64,000 bases of DNA from Adenophora triphylla var. japonica (lineage: Eukaryota > Streptophyta > Magnoliopsida > Asterales > Campanulaceae): the NCBI GenBank assembly GCA_022495995.1, contig JAFEMH010007467.1, positions 1 to 64,000 of the forward strand. Direction: 5' to 3'. The notes beneath the pieces were generated by a model, which made no database searches, was not told where the DNA came from, and saw only the letters and a program-made list of their open reading frames with translations. Positions 22,210 to 36,900 of this stretch are shown here, piece by piece. The position numbers and the translations under genes were made by a program. The first letter of the stretch is position 1; the number at the start of each line of letters is the position of its first letter.

Positions 22210-22360
22210 TAGTATAAATGGCAACGTGGGTGAACAGTATCTATGAACAGTATTAAATGTCAAATTTCCTATTTTGCCCTCACTAAATTATTTCTTTCCC
22301 ATTTTACTTTTAAAAAAAAAAGTTAAATTAAAAAAAAAAAAAAACACGACCTTTTACTAG
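22210..22360 (+). mobile_element. Second, head-to-tail miniature Helitron
   Basis: Directly abuts the first copy. Its interior matches 22065-22200 at lower identity. It lacks a clean TC start, has lost most of the 3' hairpin and ends in CTAG (22357-22360) followed by T. Confidence 0.6.
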
Positions 22361-22436
22361 TTTAAATAAAAATGCAAAGGAAAAAGCTAAAAGGACCATT
22401 GAAAAAGTCACCGGTTACTCAAACTAGCCGCGTCAT

Positions 22437-22734
22437 TACAAATCTTAATCTCCAAGTTGTTCCCGTGTACGACCGGTGATACCCTGTAATACCGCTGCAG
22501 TGGACTTTCCCTATCATCTCCCACACCTGATTCCTCCTCTCGCTCTCTCTCCCTCTCTCTCTCGCCCCTTTCAAACTTTCTTCTTTTACAGCTCCCGTCC
22601 CTCACAGATTCAACACATCCCAACTCTTTCTCTCTCTAGAAATCTTTTAATAGGGTTTTATATCTGTACAACGTATACGTTCTCTCTCTCTATACGTACA
22701 TCCCTGACGAATCTCCATCTGGATCTCCGATCCG
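22437..22734 (+). promoter_or_regulatory. Promoter/5' leader of the callose synthase gene
   Basis: A CT-rich stretch (22530-22690), typical of plant pyrimidine-patch leaders, precedes a donor G|GTGAGC at 22735. No strong TATA box is visible. The transcription start is not defined and the left border is approximate. Confidence 0.5.
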
Positions 22735-23545
22735 GTGAGCTCTCATTTTTCTATCCGTATCTCTATTCGTTAATTATAGGATAATTACAAGTAATTTCAT
22801 ATATGATTGTTTTCCTGACCGGTAAGTTGGCTAAATTTTGGATTTACTTGTTCAACTTTCTCTATGTATGTGTCGCTGGACGTGAATGTTTCGTGTGTGT
22901 AATTTTAGTGTTGTGAATGTATGTATGTGAATGTGGTGTTGTGTGGTGTGTGTAATTGTGTATGTGTGAATGTACTGTCGTGAATTTGTGCTGTGTTTAG
23001 GAGTGTTTGACTTGTGCTGACGTGAAATTTGTTGCTCATTGGAGCTTTTGGAGACGTAAGAGGTTAGATAGTGGAAGGCAGTTGAGCTATTGGTTAAAGG
23101 TGATGAGCCAGAAGTAGGTTTATTAGGTGATGGATCAATTTATGAGCACCTTATGTCTTACAATGCAGTAACTAATTGTTCATCTTTAAACGTCTTATTA
23201 AACAAGCAAGTTATCAACATGACATGTTTGGTATTGTTGTATTTCGTAGAGTAGTTGTAATGCCTTTTAACATTTATCTTTTCAAGTAGAGCCTCTTCGA
23301 GGGAAAGAGAGAGAGTATCAGTTAAAATGTCTACTTATTACCAAGCATCACCTTCTCATTTCTACTGATTCTAATTTTCTACACACTTACGCACACACAC
23401 ATGTGTACTCTCTCTCTAAAAGGGGGTTGTGGTTATATACTTACATCTATATCTTGTTTTATTTTGTTTTAGTTAGTCTGTCTTACTATGATCCCGAGGC
23501 ATTAGCTTGAAAGTTTAAGTTTGTCTATTTTCTCCAAATATATAG
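22735..23545 (+). other. Leader intron ending at the start codon
   Basis: The donor GTGAGC at 22735 and the acceptor TATATAG ending at 23545 leave the ATG as the first three bases of the next exon. No coding sequence lies inside. Confidence 0.6.
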
Positions 23546-25711
23546 ATGTCTGAACCTGAGGAGTTGTGGGAGCGATTAGTGAAATCGGTTCTCAGGAGGG
23601 AGAGGACCGGGACCGATGCATATGGGAGGCAGACAGGTGGAATTGCTGGAAATGTCCCATCTTCACTTTCAAACAATAGAGATATAGATTCTATTTTAAG
23701 AGCTGCAGATGAAATTCAAGATGAAGACCCAAGCATATCCCGTATCTGTATGTACTTCTATTTACCATCTTGTTACTTGTTTTGATAATACAACACTGTC
23801 AAGCGCGTTATGAATGGTTTTGGAAAATTTGATATATATGTTAGAGAGTTAGGTAGCTGATTATGCATGCTTGGTGAATCTACGGCTTAACATATATGTA
23901 ATGGCATGTTGTAGATTTCTTCTTAACACTGTGGATAGTTATCCAAAAAACCAAATGCCCTCTTCAACTATCTGCAATGGAGAAAATATAGATGTTAATT
24001 TGGGGTTCGGATTTGAGAATCTTTTAATCGAAGTCCTAGAAACAAATCCACCAATTAGTAGGATTTTCCAAGATGAAGCGAAAAGCAATAGTCAGATGTA
24101 TCTAAGTAATCAAAAAGCACAGTTCTTTTCCAAGATGATATACATTTCCATCTTTTTTTTTGATAAGAAAAAGATTTTATTGAAAAAAGATCAGATTACA
24201 TAGGATGGACAAGGGGTTTATCAATAAAGGAAAGAAAAAAAAATACAGAAAACATGAAGCTAAATTCAAACGATGGCAGCGACCCAATCACTCTTCAAAC
24301 ATTTTGTGATACCCTCCCCCCCGGAAGGCACCGTTGGCATAAGCCAAAAGAGATGCTAAAGCTACCACTTGCGCTTTTTCTTAATCCCGCATATTTCCTT
24401 CTTTAAATTAGTGTAGAGCATACTAATGACACCGGAGCCATTTGCAAGATAGAGTGCCAATGTGATATCTTTTTTCTTCAACATAAATTCCTTCAGTTTA
24501 ACTTCCTAACAATTAACAATAGAAATGCCATCATTTAACCACCCCAAATTCATAGATAAGTATGAATACTTCTACTGTTCAAATTTGGAAAAAGACCATG
24601 TTTAACTCAAATAGTCTTCTGTATTCGCTCTGCAGTGTGTACTTTAGAAATCTGTGTCAAACTCATCAAAAAGTGAAGAGGACCTAGGAAATAGGAATGC
24701 CTCTCTCTCTCTCTCCCCCTCTCTAGGAATGATCCCTATGAGCTATAATCTTTCACGTACACACAATAAAAGTGCTAAATTAAGATGTGGTCTGTCTTCT
24801 CTATCTCTGTGTCAAACTCATAAAAAGTCAGAGGAAGAGTAGGGAATTGGGTTGCCACTCTCTTTCTCTCTAAGAAACCTATAGGCTATAACATTTTATG
24901 TACACACAGTGAAAGTGCATATTTAAAACTGTTTTTGTTTATAGTTGAAAGGTGGGTCGCTTAATTTAATGATTTTGGTCTCTGGTGGGCTATGGCCGGG
25001 ATAAGTCTTTGAGGCCCTATGGCTTCTTAATCTCTGTCTTGTTTGGGTATTGTTAAGGGTGACCGTAGGAGATTATTTTGGACTTAAAAACCTATGGGAT
25101 TATGAGAAATAATAGCATTTCATATTTTCTTTCCTTGCCGAGAGTGATGCATATTGAGGAAGTTAGCTGCACACCTTTTCCATAATGTGATTGATGCGGG
25201 ATCATAGAGTTGATTCATTATACTCTGGTTTTACTTCTTGATTCTCGTTCTCCATCAATGCTGCATGAATGATGTAGTAATTTCATGGCAACAAGATTAT
25301 CTTAGTTCATACTGTTTCCTATATTTGTATCTATCAGGTGGTAACCTGATGGCAATGAGCTCTTATAAAAAAACCTGATGGCAATGAGCTTAAGTTTAGA
25401 ATGCCTTTTTTATTGCATTACCTCTTGAGATGAAATTTGGTATGGTAGACACCTTTGTATATATCTGATGCTGCTGGCCTTCTATTGGTATATCGCAGTA
25501 TGTGAGCATGCTTACTCATTGGCTCAAAATCTGGATCCAAACAGTGAGGGAAGAGGCGTGCTACAGTTTAAGACAGGTTTGATGTCTGTAATCAAGGTAT
25601 ATTTTCCATTCAATGAGATAAATAACTCTTTTTGTTGCATCCTTCACAAATTCATTGTGCAGTACATATTAAGTTTAATTCAGTAGTTATAGTAATAATT
25701 TATCTTGGGTC

Positions 25712-25746
<35 letters not shown>

Positions 25747-28700
25747 TATCTGTGTGTGTATATATATATATACATAATGCATAGATATGTATGCATGTGT
25801 GCATGTATATATATACATATACATACATATATATTATTGATGGTGGTAATCCATTTTCTTATATGTTTATCTTGCAGCAAAAACTTGCTAAGAGGGAGGG
25901 CGGGGGAATCGACAGAAGCCTGGACATAGCTCGCCTACAGGAGTTCTATAAGCTATACAGGGAAAAGAACAATGTTGACAAGCTACGTGAAGAGGAAATG
26001 AAGCTGAGAGAGTCTGGTGCTTTCAGTGGTAACCTTGGAGAGTATGTTCTTGAACTTGAGAACTGCATCATTCTAAGTTTGTTCTTGGCATCCCTGAAAT
26101 GTTTTCAATGAATCGCAAAAGTATGATTACTCTGTCTCTTCACACATAGATAATTAACGAGAACTTACGGCCTTAAGGACGGTGTTTAATTTTATCCCGT
26201 CTTCCAAGAAAGTAACTTTATGACAGGAGTAATAACTAAATATCATCTCATCCAACACTTCCGGCACCTCACTTGAAGAAAACTATTATGTAATTCTTCA
26301 TCTTTTAGAGTACATGGAAATTGTTAACTGGTAACCTTGATTATCTCGTTAATTACACTGTTAAAATAGATTCCAACATTGTTTTGTTTATTATATTTTC
26401 TTATAATTTGTTGTTTGTTTTCCCTTTGAAATTGCGTGAATGGCATTCTGTGAGAACGATACCGCAGGCAAAATTTTAATGTAAATAATGAAAAGAAAAA
26501 TTGGAGTGATCAACTCTTTTGGGTCACATTAATCCCAAACTCATTATATAGTTATTCTCCAATATGACATTGTGCTTGGTAGATTTGTCAAAAAGCCTTC
26601 AGAAGTTATTTCCACTTTTGTCCTAATCTTCTTGTCCTCTGATAGTTGTATTTCTTCCATCTAGTAAATTCACATATAATAAAAATAAAAGATAATCCAT
26701 TATGCACGACTCCTTCCATTCCGTTCCATTCCATTCCATTCCATTCCATTCCATTCCATTCCATTCCATTCCATTCCATTCCATTCCATTTGGAGAGCGT
26801 TCTGTTCTTCTTTTCTAAAGGTTTGGTTCAAAGAGGTCTTTTAGAGTTAGATGAATTGTGACAAGTGACAGCAGACAGTGCGAACTTTATTCCCCATGAG
26901 CAATAAAGAAAAACTATAGGAAAAAAAGAAATAGAAAGAAAAGAGGAAACGGACAAGCTGTATATGTCATGTTATTCTCCTGGCATTCCAAAATAAGTGT
27001 CATTGACTTCACACATGTTTTGAGAAGTATTGGATTATTTGTTTTACCTTTGATACCCTCACTTAGCCACTAGTGGTGTCAAATCAACATATCCCATTTC
27101 TTATCACATCCCACCTAAAAAGGGTAGGATAGACAATTATTATTAACGAACTTTCTTAAAACTGAAAGAGAGCCTACATTTTGGTACTCCCCAAATTGGA
27201 GTGGAGACACTCTTAAACAGATGGAATATATAATATGACTTCTTTTATTTAGCGACAGAGAAGGAAGATTTTGTTGGGGAAAAAGAATGGCAACAACACC
27301 AAACCTAAAGTAAAAAGAACAGGAAATTACTAGGACTCTCAAGAGCTTACTTGGTACTAAAGCTTGAATGAAAATGAATTTGATACTAGAATGGATGTGA
27401 AAGTAGATGAAAGGACATTCTAGTTTTTTTTTGCATTTTTTTCCAAAATCATCCATGCTACCAAGGATAGACTAATCCATGCTTCAAAAGTTGGAACAGC
27501 CATTCTAGCCTTTTTTTTTGAATGGGCCTTCTACGTGGAATGAGCTTTGACATTGATGAAATGGCCTAGCATGGGATCTTATCACACGCATACGGGATTC
27601 CTCCTCCGAAGGAGCCCTTAATTTTAAGATCCACTATGGAAGACGCTTGAAGCCTTACTTGAAAGTGAAGACACAATCTATCTCAAAGATAAATAAATGA
27701 AAAGCCCGTACTGCTAAAATCTCTAAACTTTTGCCCAGTCCAAAATCGTTAACATCTCTCGACTTTTGATCCGTCCGAAATCATTAAATGAAATGCTAAG
27801 GTAAGGACCTACTTTTGAAATGAATATTATCCAGATGAAATCAAACACATGAAAAATTATGAAATTAAACTCTGTAGAAAAGCGTAAGAGATTTACTGGT
27901 AAAAAGTCGGATATGTTAAGCTTAAGCTTAAGCTTTCGATTGAGTTGATTCACAATCAACTAGCAAGATCAAGTACCCATGAGAGGCTGAGAAGATGAGA
28001 GATCTTCAAATCTCTTTCATTAGGATTGCAAAAGAAAAAAATTGCGGGGAGTCTCAAGTTGTATTGATGAAGCTAGAGATAGGAGCCTTAAATAGGCCTC
28101 ATTATTTATTCCCTAGAGGCGGGTCCGTTACCATATAAGCCGTGGATTGTTTCTTGTGAAGTCCTTTTGTCGTGATATAAAAGTAGTTGATTTCCTTGTA
28201 AAGGAATCTGGAGATGAAAAGAAGGTACAATAGCTTAGTTTGTGCTGCCAGCAGCGTGGGAAGGTACACTTATTTTGAACTAATTAAGGATGATATGATA
28301 GTTAACCCTTTGGTTACACTTTTATGTGGCTTACGGGATACAAAGTACAATCTATCAGATTTTTGCATTTAAGTGATGTTAAAAACTGTAGTAGTAGTAT
28401 TTTTTCTTGTGTGTGCGTGTGTGTGTGGGGGGAGGGGTCATGAACTCAAATGACCAAGACAGCTAGAAAGAAATTTACATCCAGGCAACTTGTCAAAACT
28501 TTTTGAGGGGATGTATTAATTTCTTTTAGTTTAAGAGAGTAGGTGCTTTTTCTATTATGGTTTAATGATTTTTTCATGAACTCAAATGACCAAGACAGCT
28601 AGAAAGAAATTTACATCCAGGCAACTTGTCAAAACTTTTTGAGGGGATGTATTAATTTCTTGTAGTTTAAGAGCGTAGGTGCTTTTTCTATTATGGTTTA

Positions 28701-31700
28701 ATGATTTTTTCTGAACGTTTCAGACATTTGCATGACCTTTTGTGTGGTTTATGGGAAACTTTTTTATAAGCAAATAGCAGTCCGATCTTTGTTTTTTTCC
28801 TTTTTTTTTTTTTTTTCAGGAGGGGTGGGGGGGCATTCTCTTTGTATACTTCTTGTGTACTGCAGTTCACCCCTAGTGGCATTTTCAGACCATTTTGTAT
28901 CTTTTGAGGTGTTAATATTCTTTTTTGAAGGGCCTTTCCCAGGTATACTTGAGTAGATCTGTTAAGTTTGTCTTTTGCTTATGTGCTTGTTCATATCCCT
29001 TCTCTAATATACAGGCTATTAATTGTATTAAATAATTGTGCTGCCAATTTTTCTTAATATCCATCAACGTCTTGCTGGATACCAAGAAAATTTCAAGGAA
29101 TATTACTATGTGCGTTAAACCAAGGGGCTATGGCATATTTGGTACTGCTTTTGTATAACAAGAGTATTACTTAATCATATGTTTGGGATCTTTTAATTAC
29201 TTATATACACTTGTCCTTAATATATCCACTTGTTTTCTGTGATTGTGTGGCTGATAGATTGGAAAGGAAAACTGTGAAGAGGAAAAGGGTTTTTGCAACT
29301 CTTAAAGTTTTAGGAACAGTACTAGAGCAGCTGATGAAGGACGTATCACCTGAAGATGCTGAAAGATTAGTTCCTGAAGAGGTTTGTCTATGAGTCTGAA
29401 GTGATTTTCTAGAATTTGCATTACATGCCGGTAAAAAATTATACTCCCTCCGTCTCACAATAATATGCAAGATGGAATTGGCACAAGAATTAAGGAGAAA
29501 AGTGAAAAAGGTGATGTATTGCAAGTGTAGATAGTTGGGTAGGAGAGAGAAAGTGGGCTAAGTGGGTAATTGTTGCGAGTATGACAAGTGGGTCCCATAT
29601 CCATTTTGGGACTTTGCATTTGGGACGCCCAAAGAGGTTCTTTTTGCAGATTATAGTGGGATGGAGGGAGTATATGAAATTACCCTCCAATCCAGTTCTG
29701 TCACCTACTTCCAAGCCCTTTCCTCATAGTCACCTAGTCCAAAAGCTTACCCTGGAGAAGAAATTAAGTGGAGTGGGGTAGGAATAAGAAAACCGGAGTA
29801 AGAGATTCCTCTCAGACGTTCGAGGTAGACAATACTAAGCATTTTCCAGGAGTGTAAGGTGCTCAGCTTTACGTATAATACATCATGCCTCTTTTTTCTC
29901 CAAAAGATTTTGTAAACTGTTTGTAATCCTTGCTAAGGGCATGGAAGGAAAACTGTTTTGTTTATGTATCGTTTCCCAGCTTACATGGTTTCGTCTTTTA
30001 TTTATTTTGCTTCTTCTTGATTTTCCAGTTGAAACGCGTGATGGAATCTGATGCAGCTATGACAGAGGACCTTGTGGCTTATAACATTATCCCCCTTGAT
30101 GCTCCAACGATAACAAATGCGATCGGCTCTTTTCCTGAGGTCATATGCTCTTATCTTTACATGTCTCAGGTTCTACTTTATAGATGCGCTGCTCGTAATT
30201 ATTCTGATTTTTCATATATTTATATCAGGTGAGGGCAGCAATTTCATCCTTAAAGTACTTTAGGGGCCTACCAAGGTTACCAGCAAACTTCCCGATACCT
30301 ACTACAAGGAATGCAGATGTCCTTGATTTCCTGCATTATGTCTTCGGATTTCAGGTTTGTGCTGGGTGGGAATGTGGAGCTATATTACCAGTTTTCATTT
30401 AGTTCACAATCATCTTTCCTAGGACATTTTTTTTTCTTATGTTTGTATTTCTGTATTTTTCCGACCATGTGTGTTGTAGTTGATGTAGTGCACTATATAT
30501 TTCTTATAGCATGAGTGATTACCATTTGTGCAATTGTGGTATATTTGTGAAGAAGGGGCCAATTCTAGAATTATCATAGATCCAAATCTACGACATTCTT
30601 TTGGCATTTGCAGCCTTATCTTCTTGATCTACTTTTTTCTTTTCTTTTATCAAGATCTGTAAGCAAAAGATCTTAAACATTTGACATTGTCTTGCTTCAA
30701 CTTGTGGAACTTATGGTTACTGTTGATGTTTGTTGGCAGAAAGACAATGTTTCTAATCAACGTGAGAACATAGTTAACCTCCTTGCGAATGAACAAAGTC
30801 GTCTTGGCAGTCCTGAAGATCCTGAGCCGGTATGCCTCATGACTTTATTGTCTTGTTATTAGTTAAACCGATCACATTTGAGATCTATTTGCGATTTTCA
30901 CATGTTTGGTCTACTGAAAGTAGGAGAAGAAATTGTATTGAACTGCACATGACTATTTGGAAACAAAAAGGTAAATAAGAGTTGAGATGAGGACCCTGCT
31001 AAATTAATATTTTATATATTTTTTAAAGGAATGAAAGTTATTTCATTTTATTCTTTTCCATATCTCATGTGAAATTCCAACATTTGATTCTTGTAACAGA
31101 AGAAACATTTGGTCTCATTTTAAGCCTCAGCCCAGCTGCCTAAAAGTTTGGGAATGTATTAAGATATATAATCCCGCATCTGGTGTTAAAGTCTTAAGTC
31201 AACATGTTAGATCTCTGGGGCAAAACGTGCCACAAGTCAAAATTCTTTGAGACGGACTCAGATTCGATAGGGCCATATACGACACACAATGTGGTTTAAG
31301 CTCTCTTTCTCAATTCTGCAACATTCCTCCATCTCAAATGCTAGGAATTTTAGAAGCACACCCTCTCAAGGAACCCGAGGGCAGACCAAGGATTGCTTAA
31401 AAACCTAAGAAAATCGTTGACAGGCTTATTTTTATATTTATTCCTCGTGGTCAGCTTAACAAATCTTTATTGATTTAAACATGAATATAGAGATCTTATA
31501 CCGGATAATCTTGAGCTCTGAAGCCTAGATGTTGAGAGATGGCTTGCAGATTATATTAGACATTCAAGTACCAAAAGGTCCTGGCTGATGAAATGTCTGA
31601 AGAGCCTATCTCTTCCCCATCATTGATCATGTACGCCTAATTATTTAAGTTAGTTCAGGTGAAGGGGAACAGGGGATAAAGATTCATTTTGTTTAGGCTT

Positions 31701-32541
31701 GTATAAGCTGTGGGCCAGAATTTAGGTTCTCCATGGACAATGATAAACCGCGACGAAATGGCGTAGCAGATTTACTTGATTGTCCTTTCCTTGAAAATGT
31801 AACTTTAGGGTTCATTTACTTTTGCAATCCTTGCTTTGAGATAGAGTTGTTTGTGTATCATCTTTATATAGGTGCAGGCAAAGGGAGCTTTTCGGGGATT
31901 CCCCTTTCCAATTTGTGTAGGCATTGAACTGTTGTTTTGTCACTGAGTAGGCTATTGTTTCTTGGCTTTTTTACTTTCCTTTTTCTGTAGTCAGATGGAC
32001 TTCTCGTCCATCTGCTTGTACATTTTTCTCTTTTTCAATAATACTTTTTTCTTAATAAAAAATAATAAATCTATAAAAATTAGTGTTTTATGTGGCCAGC
32101 CAAAAAAATCACGGGAGACACAACCCCATAGTATATCATGCCTCCTGAAATGTTAACTTATAAACCTTCTTTCTATCGCAACCGGTCAAACACTCATTTC
32201 ATTATAGCTGTAGCTAAAATTTATAATCCAGCTGATAAGGTACACACACCCTAATACTCCCAAAAGATAAAACTGTCAAACAATTGGTTTTCCCTCTTCT
32301 CCACCATGTGGAAAACTACTTCCATATGCATCTTCCCCACAAACTTTATTTTCTTCTTCTTGTTGGATCAGAGATGCTTATCCTTGAAATGGAAGCGTGA
32401 TAGGTTAAATTAGTTCTCCCTGTAAGAGAAGGGTCATTTCATCAGCCATCTCAGTTTCTTATGACCTTATCTAATTCCCTTCCCATTGTTCCAAACTGCA
32501 GCTCGATAGAACCTACTTTTCCTTTTTGTTCTTTGTGTGTG

Positions 32542-32587
<46 letters not shown>

Positions 32588-32621
32588 AGAGAGAGAGAGG
32601 GAGGGAGGGGAGGGAGGGAGG

Positions 32622-32668
<47 letters not shown>

Positions 32669-32925
32669 TGTTTTCTCCTTTTCATTTTTGTTTTTAATGC
32701 TAATATTATGTTTTTGTTGTTGGGTAGAAGGGGAGAGGGTTAGCATATAAAAATATATGCAGCTTCTCCTCAATATTTATGTTAGAGGGTATAACTCTAT
32801 AGATAACTTAGTGATATTTTGCTTTAGAAACTGGACGAGGCAGCCGTGCAGAGGGTCTTTTTGAAGTCGCTGGAGAATTACATTAAGTGGTGTAATTACT
32901 TGAATATACAACCAGTTTGGAGCAA
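23546..32925 (+). CDS. CALS9: CALS9-like exons 1-8 (N-terminal cytosolic region)
   Basis: Exons: 23546-23747, 25499-25596, 25878-26041, 29258-29381, 30029-30139, 30229-30354, 30740-30829, 32828-32925. These encode residues 1 to ~338: the Vta1-like region with A-A-D-E-I-Q-D-E-D-P, C-E-H-A-Y-S-L-A-Q-N-L-D-P, T-G-L-M-S-V-I-K, the charged R-L-Q-E-F-Y-K-L-Y helix and Y-N-I-I-P-L-D-A-P. The codon split over exons 1/2 gives Leu, and that over exons 3/4 gives Glu. Exon 5 uses the weak donor GTCATA. The Vta1-like region is thought to aid trafficking or regulation. Confidence 0.93.
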
Positions 32926-33944
32926 GTAAGCAAATTCTTAACCTATTTGGGATCTCTTTAGCAGATCTCTATATCAATTGAAAAGATTTACATCCTCATG
33001 CAAGCTGTATACGTATATTTCTACCCTTTAGATATTCTCATGGCTCACATCTTGGAATCATATACTATTTGATCTTGCAGTTTGGAGGCAGTCAGCAAGG
33101 AGAAGAAGTTGATGTTCATTTCCTTATATTTCTTGATATGGGGTGAAGCTGGCAACATCAGATTTCTTCCGGAATGCCTTTGCTACATATTCCATCATGT
33201 AGGGAGTCTTGGAGTGATAGTCATTGCCTGTGTCATGTTTGTTGTGGAATGTGGATATCTGTTGTGGTTACTAGTATATTCGGAAACAGTCAAAAGATAG
33301 ATATTAGAACCATATAATCATCTGAAATTTTGATTTTTCCTACATTAATGGCCTTGCCGTCTTCTTTATGACTCCCTCTGTCCCATGATAAATGTCATAC
33401 TTTCCTTTTTAGTCCATCCCAAAATAAATGCGGCATTTCTTAAGAAGGTACAGTTTTTGTGTAATTTTACCATAATATATAAACAAGTACAGCACATTCC
33501 ATAAAAAATTGACAAGTCAAATGCGAAGGGAGTTTTTATATTTTTTTTTCTCGCAATCATATTCCTCCAAGTTCTATATTAATCGTTTTTATTGGCACTA
33601 TTGCATCATGACGGTCTCTGTGTAAATATATACCATGTCGTCCATTATGTGGGTTATTAATTTATTGGAACTACTGCATCATGACAGTCTCTGTCTAGAT
33701 ATTTTTTCGTGTTCCTCCATTTTGTAGTGTTTCTTTCAATCATGTAGAATCATTCGGACGTTATTATGTTCTTCAAACAATACTGCATAGTTTATTTTAC
33801 TTTTCTTGGTCTAACCATAACTCCACCCCCTCACTTTGGCATTTTTATATGCGGAGCCAAGTCCCTGTGGGGGATTTATTGTTTGGAGTGTGATACTGTC
33901 TTTTTTGTTGCTTTTTTTAGTTTTTTTTTTAATAGTTATTTATT

Positions 33945-33991
<47 letters not shown>

Positions 33992-36900
33992 CTTTTAACT
34001 CTTTGGATACGTTCCATGGCAGATGGGAAGGGAGCTGGATGAAATATTACGACAACAGACTGCGCAGCCAGCTGGCAGTTGTGTTTCTGAGAACGATGTT
34101 TCATTCTTGCATCAAGTTATTATTCCTCTGTATGAGGTTGTTGCTGCGGTATGTCTCTCTCTCTCTCTCTCTCAATCACCCTTCCGCTCATCCCATGAAA
34201 AAAGTCTACTGGTTAACCTAGTCTGACAAAAGGAAAACGATCCCCTTGGGTCATAGCTGTTAAAGGCGAGAGGCAGGCAAGAGTACCTAGAAAATCCGAA
34301 AGGTGAGGTGACCAAAAGGCGGTAAAGTAGATCAAAAAAACATAGTAAAAGTATATACGTAACATATATTAAACAAAGCTTAAACATCTTATGAACAATA
34401 GTTTCACAGCAACTTAACACAATTGAAACCACAAAAATGATAATTATTAGATAAACGGCACATTAATTTAAACTATGAAGTTCAAATCAGCAAGCAAGTA
34501 GTAGTTAAAAAAAGGTGGGTCGGCTAGAACTGTTGGTTGTAAACTATGACGTTCAAATCAGCGCAAATCATGCAATTAATTCAAAAAATGATGAAGGTTC
34601 AGGTTTATGGCATTTTGTAAACTGTCGGGAATAATTTGAAAAAAAGGGTTGGGAATAGGGACTCTGGATCTGATTACTACCCAGAGATGAACTTAAGAGA
34701 TTAACACGTCAAAGAACGAAAGGATCTGATTCCTACCCAGAGATGAACTTAAGAGATTAACACGTCAAAGAACGAAAAAGAGACCTAGTAAATCAGTTAA
34801 CAGATAGAAATATAAACTGCAAATCCTGAGATTAAAAATAAAATAAATCAAAAACAAATTGTTTTATTTATCTAGAACTAATAGCAAAGAAAGGAAAATA
34901 CTGTTTTTGCTTAGTAAAATGGAGGAAAAGGTTGAACCAAAAAATAAATAAAAAATGAAGTCGAAGCAAGAGTAGAGACTGGAGAAATAAAGTGGAGAGA
35001 CAAATAAACAACAGGCGGGGGACTTCCAAAGGCGCTAAAAGGCATCGCTTGTGCCAAAAAGGCGTGCAACAGTACCAAAAGGCGGCCAACCTCTCAAGGC
35101 GCCAAAATGGCGAGGCGGGCGCTCGCCTTTCACCACGATGACTTAGTTTGGTTATAATAGTGATAGATGGTGAGGTTTCATCTTTGACCACCAGTGATTT
35201 TTGTTTTAATTTTACTGCGAGGGTTTAAGGATCTTGGTGAGATGTAAGACCATTGTCATTGGCAAACCGAAGATGGGAACCATCAAATTCTCCTTAACCC
35301 CTCTCCACAAGTCCAACCGTCGCCTCTAGTTAAAGCCTTCTCGAAATATTTGCCTCAAGGGTGAACATAAATGGAGATAAAATATCTCCCTGAAGCAACC
35401 CTTTGGAAGCCTCAAGTCACTTTTGAGCCTTGCCACACATAAAAAAAACTTGGTCTCCTGAAAGACCAAATAATACCTCTCCTTGACATAATGCATTGCA
35501 TGCTTATAAGAACCCCCTACGTTGGCTATGAAGGTGCTCACACACCAACATTTAGAACTTTAATGTTCCACGTTAAACGGTCTGGTTTTGTTCCAGATCT
35601 TGTTTATTTATATGTGCACAGTTCACTATTTTCTGGTTTTTTTTTTCTTTAACCGTCGCTTTCGGAAAAAAATATCTCTCAAAATGACCTAGTCCAAAAA
35701 CTATATACCAACATATACCAGTTTCTTAAGGTCGCTAGTATTGGCATTAACAACTTCATGGTTTCCTCGCTTTGAAGCAACATCTATTTTTTTCATAGTG
35801 ATAAATTTTGAGGGAAACTAAAGTCTGTTGCCATTAGCAACCAAAACTAACACTAATGCAAACATTTGGGGAAAACTAAAGTCGTTGTTGGCTGTTGCCA
35901 ATATAGACTTTGATTTCCCCTAAAATAGTGAAGTCACTATTGCAATAGTGGCTTTTAAAACTGGAGGTAAATACTTTTTTGACTTGGGCATTTTGGGAGA
36001 TGCTTTTCCAAAAAGTGACAATTTGAGGAAAACAATTATTTTCAGCGTAAAAAGGAAGATGGTCGCAGGCGTGTTGGTGTATATGAAGAGACAATTCCTA
36101 GGATAGTATAAATTACATTTCTAAGTTTAACAAACCCATAGACTTATTAAACAACCGTTTGCCTGATTTGCTAATGCATGCAGGAAGCCAGTAACAATGA
36201 TAATGGACGTGCACCTCATTCAGCATGGAGAAATTATGATGATTTTAATGAGTATTTTTGGTGAGCTTTAGGTTTTAGATTTTCTAGGATGATTTTTTCC
36301 TTAAGTTTTTGTTTCCTTGTTAACACTCTCCTTTTCCAGGTCGCTACGTTGCTTTGAACTTAGTTGGCCGTGGCGGAAAACTTCTTCCTTTTTCCTTAAG
36401 CCAACACCGAGGTCCAAGGTTTGAACATTCAGACTTCATGCAACTCTTGGTGGTTAAATGTTACAGCTTCTGGCTTTTTCAATTAGCTTGCTTTATGTTA
36501 CAGATAAATCTTCAGATTCCCAATTTCTGATATCGCTTTTGAAATATATAGAATAAGTGCATGCACAAGTATTGTTTGTTACTATATTTAAAGCATATTA
36601 TATAAAATGTTGTGATAAACAAATTTCACTGTCGAAAAGTTGTGATCCATCTTGAGTTGCAGATTACTTCATGTATTTTCATACAGTTGGACTAGCTTAT
36701 GCTACCTGCAAACATTTACTTGTGTCAGAGTTACCACCATATTATGTGGTTACATTGAAGCTTTGTGTAACCAATTTATGTTCCAGTTGTTTATGTATTT
36801 CACCTCCATTCCATGTAAAGAGTCCACTATTCATTTTGGGGTGTTCAAGTTGGAGAGTTCCCTTTGAGAGATTATACCTTAGATCTCCATAACCTTTCAA

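Noticed and set aside
32461..32773. Arg-Glu and Leu-Ser repeat proteins
   Set aside because: Translations of the GA microsatellite.
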